Shown: positions 32,081 through 38,071 of the stretch, piece after piece | Numbering within the stretch: position 1 is the first letter of the stretch | How the letters are laid out: the number at the start of each line of letters is the position of its first letter | NCBI GenBank assembly: GCA_041168905.1 | Contig: JBEEJZ010000264.1 | Location: 1-38,071 of the forward strand | DNA from: JBEEJZ01 sp041168905 | GTDB lineage: Bacteria > Pseudomonadota > Gammaproteobacteria > Burkholderiales > Burkholderiaceae_C | DNA length: 38,071 nt | Direction: 5' to 3' | Made by a program: the position numbers and the translations under genes | The notes under the pieces: model-generated | Database searches by the model: none | The model's input: only the letters and a program-made list of their open reading frames with translations | What the model was told of the DNA's origin: nothing

Positions 32081-34321
32081 TCAGCCCAGCAGGCGCTCCG
32101 GATTGGCCTCGATCTTGGCCAGGGCATCGCGCGTGGCGCGCACCATGAGCGGCTCGTCTTCCTGGGGTTGCAGCAGGCCTGCCTGCAAATAAGACGCCAG
32201 TCGACCCGCCTGTATGACATAGCTGCGTCCGTCTTTGGCACCCAGCAGATTCAGGTGACCCTGCGCGCTGCGCCATAAAAACTGCACCGTGCTGATATGG
32301 CCGTTGTGGTCCAAGACAAACCAGGAGCCCGGCAACATGTCACGGGCCCACTCTTTCATGGCCTGCGTTGGCACGGTGCCACCATTCACGATGACCTCGG
32401 TCGTGGCGGCTTGCGGGCCTAACATCCATTCGATGCTCTGGGCATCCAGTGGCAACTCATCCACCTCTTCGTCGCCGACGTAATCTTCCAGCTGGGCCAG
32501 ACGGCGTGCGATGTCGCTCACCTGCTCCGGAGACATGGTCTGGGTCTTGGACAGGAAGGCCTGTGCCAGGGTGTCGTTGACTGTCTTGATGTGCGTGTCC
32601 TGCTGTTGGGGACTCAATCCCAAAAGCGCCATGCCTTCGCGCAAACGCTCCAGGAGGGCCGGCAGGTCGCGTATGGCCTGCACGCGCTCAACTCGGCCAG
32701 GTTTGGCGGACGACATGGCCACCAGGTCACCCGCAACTTTTCTCAGGCCCAGTGTCTGTGGGTGCTGCGGGCCCTGCCGCACTGTGGCCAGGGCCAGAAC
32801 CTCGACCCAGACCCGGAACAGAAAGAGTCGGATTTCCTCGGGCGCAGGAATCTCGTCAAACAGATGCCGTAATTCAATGGTGTATTGAACCACCAGGGTT
32901 TCTTTTTGCTCCAGCTGTTGCGCCACGCTGACCAGTTCGCGAGTGCTGTCGGTGTCTGTCAGGTGTTTGGCCAGAAAAGTCTGGAACTCCTCCAGCACCA
33001 GCTCGTACACCTGGCTGCCGGTTTCGGAATATTGTTCGACCACTTGCACCACGCGGCGGACCTCGGCCTCCAGCGGCCCGCCCTGAATGCCACTGGCGTC
33101 AAAACCCAGCACACAAGAGCCCATGCGATCAATCAGCAAGCGTGCCGGATGGTCGGTGGTCGACAAAAATTCCGGGTCTTCCAGCGCTACCCGCAAAACC
33201 GGGATTTGCAGCCGCGCAAACCACACCCGGATGCTGGGCGGCACACGCTCGTCTTGCAAGATGGACTGAAACATCAAGGCCACGATTTCAATGGTGGCCT
33301 TGTCGCCCTGGCTGTCAGCAGACTTTTTCAGCTCGGTGGAACGCCTGCGTAGCTGGTCCGCCAAACGCGTCACCAGTGCCAGGTCGTCCTCCGGCTGCAG
33401 CATGTCTTCGTCACCAAAGACCGCGCTGTCGTCCTGCTGGGGCATGGCGGCAATGGCTGCAGCCAGCATGGTGGTGGCGGGATGGTCATGGCCAGGCTCG
33501 CTGTCGTCTTCTTGAGCCTGCAGCAGCAGCTGACGAATTTGCCCCATCACGGCCTCTGTGGGCTGGACTTGTGTCCCGGCGGGGAAAGAGCGCGCACCCA
33601 CACCGCGCAGCGCTGAACGGTGTTCAGATCCAGACCTCGGACTGGAGCCGGGGTTGGCGATGGGCAGCTCGGGCGCCTTCTTGACCACATAACGGTCGTC
33701 CAGGGACGGCACGAGGTCCTGCGACTTCAAAAACCTGTTGGCTTGCGTGTAGGCATCGAACAAATGCTGTGTGACGACCTGCTGCACCGCCTCATTGATC
33801 AGGGGCCACACCGCACGCGACATGCCGACCTCGTGCCACTGTTCGATCACCGGTAGCAGCAGGGCTTCGCAGCGCAGCAAATCGTCTGAGCGCAGATCAT
33901 CCCGGCTTTCCAGGTGCTTGACCCGAAAACTCAAATCATCAAACTGCCGGCGAGCCCGCTGCATCACTGCCAGGGCCAAGCGTGACGCCAGAATCTTGTT
34001 GTCAGCTGCATCATCACTGACCAGTTCGAGAAGATCGAAGTTGAGCAACGGCTTGGCCGTGGGCTCAGGTTCTGACAGGATGGCTTGCCAGTTCCGAATG
34101 ACGGCATCCACCCACATCGAGTGGCTGGTTTTGAACTGCGTCCACGCATCACGGCGCAGCTGCATCTCACGCAGGGGCAGGGCGTCGACCAACAGCTCGG
34201 TCAGGCGGTCTTGCACCGCCTGACCCACGGCCACCATGCACATGCCCGCATCAAAAATGAACTGGACCCGGACATCCTGGGCCAGTTTGGCTCGCTGTTG
34301 CTGGAGCGATAGCGCGGCCAT
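32081..34321 (-). CDS. DUF1631-family large protein, function unknown
   Basis: A 746-residue protein that matches my memory of the DUF1631 family, widespread in beta- and gammaproteobacteria and sometimes mislabelled thymidine phosphorylase. The N-terminal half is helical (VDALPLREMQLRRDAW, LALAVMQRARRQFDDLSFRV). A low-complexity linker lies near residues 230-300. The core has DRMGSCVLGFDASGIQGGPLEAEV and VVQYTIELRHLFDEIP, and the C-terminal part has GSWFVLDHNGHISTVQFLWRSAQGHLNLLGAKDGRSYV, a beta-rich module resembling a PilZ-like fold only loosely. No signal peptide or membrane segment is visible. It lies between smg and secF and probably forms its own unit. Biochemical role unknown. Confidence 0.85.
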   Translation of the reverse strand: MAALSLQQQRAKLAQDVRVQFIFDAGMCMVAVGQAVQDRLTELLVDALPLREMQLRRDAWTQFKTSHSMWVDAVIRNWQAILSEPEPTAKPLLNFDLLELVSDDAADNKILASRLALAVMQRARRQFDDLSFRVKHLESRDDLRSDDLLRCEALLLPVIEQWHEVGMSRAVWPLINEAVQQVVTQHLFDAYTQANRFLKSQDLVPSLDDRYVVKKAPELPIANPGSSPRSGSEHRSALRGVGARSFPAGTQVQPTEAVMGQIRQLLLQAQEDDSEPGHDHPATTMLAAAIAAMPQQDDSAVFGDEDMLQPEDDLALVTRLADQLRRRSTELKKSADSQGDKATIEIVALMFQSILQDERVPPSIRVWFARLQIPVLRVALEDPEFLSTTDHPARLLIDRMGSCVLGFDASGIQGGPLEAEVRRVVQVVEQYSETGSQVYELVLEEFQTFLAKHLTDTDSTRELVSVAQQLEQKETLVVQYTIELRHLFDEIPAPEEIRLFLFRVWVEVLALATVRQGPQHPQTLGLRKVAGDLVAMSSAKPGRVERVQAIRDLPALLERLREGMALLGLSPQQQDTHIKTVNDTLAQAFLSKTQTMSPEQVSDIARRLAQLEDYVGDEEVDELPLDAQSIEWMLGPQAATTEVIVNGGTVPTQAMKEWARDMLPGSWFVLDHNGHISTVQFLWRSAQGHLNLLGAKDGRSYVIQAGRLASYLQAGLLQPQEDEPLMVRATRDALAKIEANPERLLG

Positions 34322-34339
34322 GGGCTTGCGAGGATCAAC

Positions 34340-35296
34340 TTAAACGACGGCCCCGGCGTTGGGATCGTTGGGGTCTTCACCCTTCTTGCCAGCTGTGCTT
34401 TTGATCATGTCCTCGCGCTGGATGCCCAGCCACATGGCAATGGCAGCAGCCACAAACACCGACGAGTAAATGCCAAACAGGATGCCGATGGTCAAAGCCA
34501 GTGCGAAGTAGTGCAGCGTGGCACCACCGAACAACAACATTGACAACACCATCAGCTGTGTCGAGCCGTGGGTGATGATGGTGCGACTGATGGTGGAGGT
34601 GATCGCGTTGTCGATGATCTGCACCGTATTCATCTTGCGATAGCGGCGGAAATTCTCGCGAATACGGTCAAAAATCACCACCGATTCGTTCACCGAGTAA
34701 CCCAGCACCGCCAGCACGGCTGCCAGCACGGGCAGGGAGAACTCCCATTGGAAGAAGGCGAAAAAGCCCAGGATGATGATCACATCGTGCAGATTGGCGA
34801 TGATGGCGGCCACCGCAAACTTCCACTCGAAGCGCATGGCCAGGTAAATCATGATGCCGACCACCACAAAGGCCAGCGCCTTGAGACCATCGGTTGCCAG
34901 CTCATCACCCACCTGAGGGCCTACAAACTCGGTACGCTGCAGCACCACGGTGGTGTCTGCCGCCTTCAGGGCGGCGAGGACCTTGTCGCTTTGCTGGGCA
35001 GAGGTTTCACCTTTGGTGGCTGGCAGGCGGATCAGTACATCGCGCGCCGTGCCGAAGTTCTGCACCTGCACATCATTCAAACCTAGTTTGGCCACCCGGT
35101 CGCGGATGGCGGCCAGATCAGCCGGTTGGCTGTAGCTCACCTCCATCAGTGTGCCGCCGGTGAACTCCACCGACAGGTGCAGACCGCGCGAGAACAGGAA
35201 GAACACCGCCGCAGCAAAGGTCAGGAAGGAGATCGCGTTGAAGACCAACGCGTGCTTCATGAAGGGGATGTCTTTTTTGATCTTAAAAAATTCCAT
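34340..35296 (-). CDS. secF: Protein translocase subunit SecF
   Basis: A 318-residue inner-membrane component of the SecDF complex, which uses the proton gradient to help pull exported proteins through SecYEG. Six membrane segments are expected; the first is ALVFNAISFLTFAAAVFFLF. Conserved pieces are GLHLSVEFTGGTLMEV, FVGPQVGDEL, the conserved YSVNESVVIFDRIREN with its Asp/Arg, and THGSTQLMVLSMLLFGG. It follows secD by 15 bp in the same direction. Confidence 0.96.
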   Translation of the reverse strand: MEFFKIKKDIPFMKHALVFNAISFLTFAAAVFFLFSRGLHLSVEFTGGTLMEVSYSQPADLAAIRDRVAKLGLNDVQVQNFGTARDVLIRLPATKGETSAQQSDKVLAALKAADTTVVLQRTEFVGPQVGDELATDGLKALAFVVVGIMIYLAMRFEWKFAVAAIIANLHDVIIILGFFAFFQWEFSLPVLAAVLAVLGYSVNESVVIFDRIRENFRRYRKMNTVQIIDNAITSTISRTIITHGSTQLMVLSMLLFGGATLHYFALALTIGILFGIYSSVFVAAAIAMWLGIQREDMIKSTAGKKGEDPNDPNAGAVV

Positions 35297-35311
35297 GGTC
35301 CAGACTCCCGC

Positions 35312-37189
35312 TCAATTGGTTTTGACTGCCGTACCGGTCTCAGGACGCCACACGGTACCGATCGACACACTCTTGAGCTTGTTCTTACGCCCGTACCAAA
35401 GGTTGACCAGGCCGCGCGAGAAGAACACGCCCGAGAACATGCTGGTCAGGATACCCAGGCAGTGCACCACGGCAAAGCCGCGCACAGGGCCCGAGCCAAA
35501 CGCCAGCAAGGCCATGCCTGCGATCAGGGTGGTGACGTTGGAGTCCAGAATCGTGGCCCAGGCGCGGTCGTAACCGGCGTGGATGGCCGCTTGGGGGGAA
35601 GCACCGTTGCGCAGCTCTTCGCGCACCCGCTCGTTGATCAGCACGTTGGCGTCAATGGCCATGCCCAGCACCAAGGCCATGGCGGCCATGCCCGGTAGCG
35701 TCAGCGTGGCTTGCAGCATGGAGAGCACCGCCACCAGCAACAGCAGGTTGACAGCCAGCGCCACACTGGAGAACACACCAAACAGCAGGTAATAGGCGCA
35801 CATGAAGACCGACACCGCCACAAAGCCCCAGGTCACGCTGTTAAAGCCCTTGGCAATGTTCTCGGCACCCAGGCTGGGGCCGATGGTCTTTTCCTCGATG
35901 ATGTCCATGGGCGCAGCCAGCGAGCCGGCGCGCAGCAGCAGGGCCAGGTCATTGGCCTCCACCACGCTCATGGAGCCCGAAATCTGGAAGCGATTGCCCA
36001 ATTCACCCTGAATCACCGGTGCCGTCAGCACTTCGCCACGGCCCTTCTCGAACAGGATGATGGCCATGCGCTTTTTCAGGTTCTCGCGGCTCACGTCACG
36101 CATGATGCGACCCCCCTTGGCGTCCACAGTCAGATCGACCTTGGGCTGCTGGTTCTGCGAATCAAAACCAGGCTGCGCGTCGGCCAAGCTGTCGCCGCTG
36201 AGGATGACCTGCTTCTTGACGATGACCGGACGGCCATCACGCTCCAAGAAGCGCTCCGAGCCAAAGGGCACCGGGCCGCTGTTGTTCTCGGCAGCGCGGG
36301 CTTCGGCACTGTCGTCGACCATGCGCAGCTCCAGCGTGGCGGTACGGCCGATCAGGTCCTTGGCACGAGCCACATCCTGAATGCCGGGCAACTGCACCAC
36401 GATGCGGTCCTGCCCCTGTTGCTGAATCACCGGTTCGGCCACGCCCAGTTCGTTGATCCGGTTGTGCAAGGTCGTGATGTTCTGCTTGAGTGCCTGGTCC
36501 TGGACCGTGCGTGCCGCCACCGGCTTGATGCTGGCGGTCAACTTGAATTCGCTGCCCTCGGGCACCTCCACCGTTTGCAGGTCGGCAAACTGGTCCAGGA
36601 TCACGCGCTTGGCGGCATCCAAAGTGGCTGCATCCCGGAAGCGAATGTCGATCGTCTGGCCATTGCGGCTGATGCCGCCGTGGCGCACGTTTTTCTCGCG
36701 CAGGACAGAACGCAGATCACCTGCCAGCGACTCCGCCTTCTTGGTCAATGCGCCTTGCATGTCGACCTGCAACATGAAGTGCACACCACCGCGCAAGTCC
36801 AGACCCAGATACATGGGCGAGGCGTTCATGGCTGAAAGCCAGGCCGGCGAGCGAGACAGCAGGTTGAGCGCCACCACATAAGAGGTGTCGCCCGCCTCGG
36901 GCATCAGGGCTTTCTGGACGGCATCCTTGGCCTTGAGTTGGGTTTCGGTGCTATCAAAGCGGGCCTTGATGGAGCCGCCTTCCAGCACGATGTTCGATGG
37001 CGTCAGGCTGGCCGCCTGCAGGGCCTGTTCCACCTTGGCTTGCGTGGCACTGTCAATCTTGACCGTGGCCTTGCCGGCCGATATCTGAATGGCTGGCGCC
37101 TCGCCAAAAAAATTAGGCAGGGTGTACAAAAACCCCACCACCAGCGCGACCAGAATGATCGCGTACTTCCACACCGGATAACGGTTCAT
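35312..37189 (-). CDS. secD: Protein translocase subunit SecD
   Basis: A 625-residue SecD. The N-terminal membrane helix (YAIILVALVVGFLYTLPNFF) is followed by a large periplasmic region with GLDLRGGVHFMLQVD, RINELGVAEPVIQQQGQDRIVVQLPGI, and then the C-terminal five-helix membrane domain with GPSLGAENIAKG, GMAAMALVLGMAIDANVLINERVREEL and TTLIAGMALLAFGSGPVRGFA. The ATG at 37189 (MNRYPVWKY) is the family start; a GTG at 37204 is less likely. It lies between yajC and secF, the conserved order. Confidence 0.96.
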   Translation of the reverse strand: MNRYPVWKYAIILVALVVGFLYTLPNFFGEAPAIQISAGKATVKIDSATQAKVEQALQAASLTPSNIVLEGGSIKARFDSTETQLKAKDAVQKALMPEAGDTSYVVALNLLSRSPAWLSAMNASPMYLGLDLRGGVHFMLQVDMQGALTKKAESLAGDLRSVLREKNVRHGGISRNGQTIDIRFRDAATLDAAKRVILDQFADLQTVEVPEGSEFKLTASIKPVAARTVQDQALKQNITTLHNRINELGVAEPVIQQQGQDRIVVQLPGIQDVARAKDLIGRTATLELRMVDDSAEARAAENNSGPVPFGSERFLERDGRPVIVKKQVILSGDSLADAQPGFDSQNQQPKVDLTVDAKGGRIMRDVSRENLKKRMAIILFEKGRGEVLTAPVIQGELGNRFQISGSMSVVEANDLALLLRAGSLAAPMDIIEEKTIGPSLGAENIAKGFNSVTWGFVAVSVFMCAYYLLFGVFSSVALAVNLLLLVAVLSMLQATLTLPGMAAMALVLGMAIDANVLINERVREELRNGASPQAAIHAGYDRAWATILDSNVTTLIAGMALLAFGSGPVRGFAVVHCLGILTSMFSGVFFSRGLVNLWYGRKNKLKSVSIGTVWRPETGTAVKTN

Positions 37190-37230
37190 GAGCGCGCCCG
37201 GCACCCTTGCGGGGCCAGCCCGTAAATTGT

Positions 37231-37560
37231 TTACTTGATGGAACCTTTGGGCAGCACTTGGACAACGGCGCTGCGCTGCACTTGCACTTCGACGCCACTG
37301 GCTACTTCCAGGCCAATGTAGCTGTCACCCAGCTTGCTCACCTTGCCCAGCACACCACCCGCAGTGACGATCTCGTCGCCTTTGGCCAGTGCGTCAATCA
37401 TGGCACGGTGCTCCTTTTGCTTTTTCATCTGGGGCCGGATCATGACAAAGTACAGCACCACAAACATCAGCACCAAAGGCAGCATGCTCATCAAGGTGGA
37501 CTGCATGTCTCCACCAGCGGCAGCGGGTGCGGTTTGGGCGAATGCGGAAGAAATGAACAC
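37231..37560 (-). CDS. yajC: Preprotein translocase subunit YajC (GTG start)
   Basis: A 109-residue small membrane protein associated with SecDF. One membrane helix, LMSMLPLVLMFVVLYFVMIRP, is followed by QMKKQKEHRAMIDALAKGDEIVTAGGVLGKV, the family signature. The GTG at 37560 is chosen because the resulting FISSAFAQTAP N-terminus is that of betaproteobacterial YajC and because GGAG lies 8 nt upstream; an in-frame extension to 37641 is probably untranslated. It heads the yajC-secD-secF group. Confidence 0.93.
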   Translation of the reverse strand: MFISSAFAQTAPAAAGGDMQSTLMSMLPLVLMFVVLYFVMIRPQMKKQKEHRAMIDALAKGDEIVTAGGVLGKVSKLGDSYIGLEVASGVEVQVQRSAVVQVLPKGSIK

Positions 37561-37731
37561 AGCGAACTCCAAAAACAAAATGGAACGAAAAACCGCACGG
37601 GGATGACCCCGAACGCCACCCTCCAGCGGGAGGCCGCACATTGTATGCGCGGGGTTTTAAGGCCCATTTGATGTGGGCGTAAGGAGGGTCTCTTGGCTGG
37701 GCGGAGGCCGGGATGTCGCCCCCGCGGGCGA

Positions 37732-37764
37732 GCTCCTTTCTTTTGATCGCCAAAAGAAAGGAGC
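37732..37764. repeat. Perfect 13-bp stem-loop (REP-like)
   Basis: GCTCCTTTCTTTT (37732-37744) and AAAAGAAAGGAGC (37752-37764) pair perfectly around GATCGCC. The right arm is followed by CAAAGAAAAGGCGACCC. Similar stem-loops recur in many Comamonadaceae genomes from memory, usually between genes. Confidence 0.75.
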
Positions 37765-37793
37765 CAAAGAAAAGGCGACCCCAGCGTCTGCGT

Positions 37794-37814
37794 CCCCGCT
37801 GCGCAGCAGCGGGG
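37794..37814. repeat. Perfect 9-bp stem-loop
   Basis: CCCCGCTGC and GCAGCGGGG pair perfectly around GCA. It follows the 13-bp hairpin by 29 bp and appears to be part of the same composite repeat. Confidence 0.65.
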
Positions 37815-38071
37815 CAACCTGCGGTGCTCGACCCAGCCGGGGTCCGCGCAAACTCGCTGCGCTCAAACAGCGCGCGGCCCTGATCCGGCTGGCTCTGCGC
37901 TCCTCGGCGCATACACAAGGGGCGGGAGCCCGGAAGTCCTGAATCCCACCCCTTTGCTGTTTGCGCCGAGCAGCGCACCGAAACGGGGATCAGAAGAACG
38001 CATGTCTGAGCGCAGCGAGTTTGCGTTCTTCCCCCGGTTCGGGAGCAGCACAGGCTGCCCCGAAGCTGCAG

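Larger units (their letters stand above)
37561..38071. repeat. Hairpin-rich intergenic repeat region, no gene
   Basis: This 511-bp stretch upstream of yajC has no convincing gene; the open frames in it show no family features. It holds a perfect 13-bp hairpin (37732-37764), a perfect 9-bp hairpin (37794-37814) and a 10-bp inverted repeat GAAGAACGCA/TGCGTTCTTC (37993-38002 and 38022-38031). Phrases such as GAGCGCAGCGAGTTTGCG are, from memory, recurrent in Comamonadaceae intergenic DNA. The composition is that of a dispersed extragenic repeat family. The element may continue past the right edge. Confidence 0.6.

Noticed and set aside
35711..36835. 374-codon plus-strand open frame opposite secD
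   Set aside because: Antisense shadow of a canonical SecD.
37673..37942. 89-codon plus-strand open frame in the right-edge repeat
   Set aside because: It runs through the hairpins of the repeat, has low-complexity basic composition and no RBS; such frames are commonly over-predicted in this repeat type.
1..38071. tRNA, rRNA, CRISPR, insertion sequence, phage or toxin-antitoxin genes
   Set aside because: No cloverleaf-like RNA, no spaced direct repeats, no transposase or integrase motifs and no paired small toxin/antitoxin frames were seen on either strand.

Overview
The window looks like a chromosomal segment of a betaproteobacterium, most likely Burkholderiales/Comamonadaceae. The DNA is GC-rich. 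The right half carries a recognisable housekeeping block (pgk-pyk-fba-purC, def-fmt, LysM protein-dprA-smg, yajC-secD-secF). The right edge carries a hairpin-rich intergenic repeat of a type I associate from memory with that family. No rRNA, tRNA, CRISPR array, insertion sequence or phage gene was found.

Left part (1 to about 22.3 kb) is an accessory catabolic and regulatory region. It starts with a partial TIM-barrel sugar isomerase divergent from a membrane fatty-acid-hydroxylase/sterol-desaturase-family protein, with two near-identical LacI-type operators between them. A three-gene sugar/polyol ABC importer follows (binding protein, permease, single-domain ATPase). Next come an SGNH hydrolase and an AcoR-like sigma-54 activator. 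The activator faces a SnoaL-FMO fusion monooxygenase whose promoter shows a repeated activator motif, an IHF site and a -24/-12 element. Then come a TIM-barrel protein of unknown role translationally coupled to purU, a divergent PanB-like protein with a degenerate active site, a PAS-GGDEF-EAL protein and a ferredoxin-reductase-like flavoprotein. An inositol-type set closes this part: RpiR regulator, LacI regulator, IolI-like isomerase, iolG and a second Gfo/Idh/MocA dehydrogenase. The importer, isomerases, dehydrogenases and two regulators suggest uptake and oxidation of inositol or a related polyol. The core iolB, iolC, iolD and iolE genes are not in view.

From about 21.1 kb an HDOD protein and a small coupled protein sit downstream of purC. 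From there to 28.3 kb, minus-strand central-metabolism genes run fmt/def to pgk to pyk to fba to purC, with terminators after fmt and fba. In the pyk-fba gap, the fba ribosome-binding site is complementary to the sequence at the pyk stop. At 29 to 32 kb lie the LysM protein, dprA and smg on the plus strand. They converge on a large DUF1631 protein, followed by secF, secD and yajC on the minus strand. The last 0.5 kb has no convincing gene and is built of hairpins.

Leads most worth a second look: the PanB-like protein that has lost its metal and substrate ligands, in a divergon with purU and an unknown TIM-barrel enzyme; the complete sigma-54 promoter architecture of the monooxygenase; the paired LacI operators; the recurring A/T-rich palindromes near the RpiR regulator and other promoters; and the potential RBS-sequestering stem at fba. 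All functional statements come from reading motifs and from memory of families; no database search was run.
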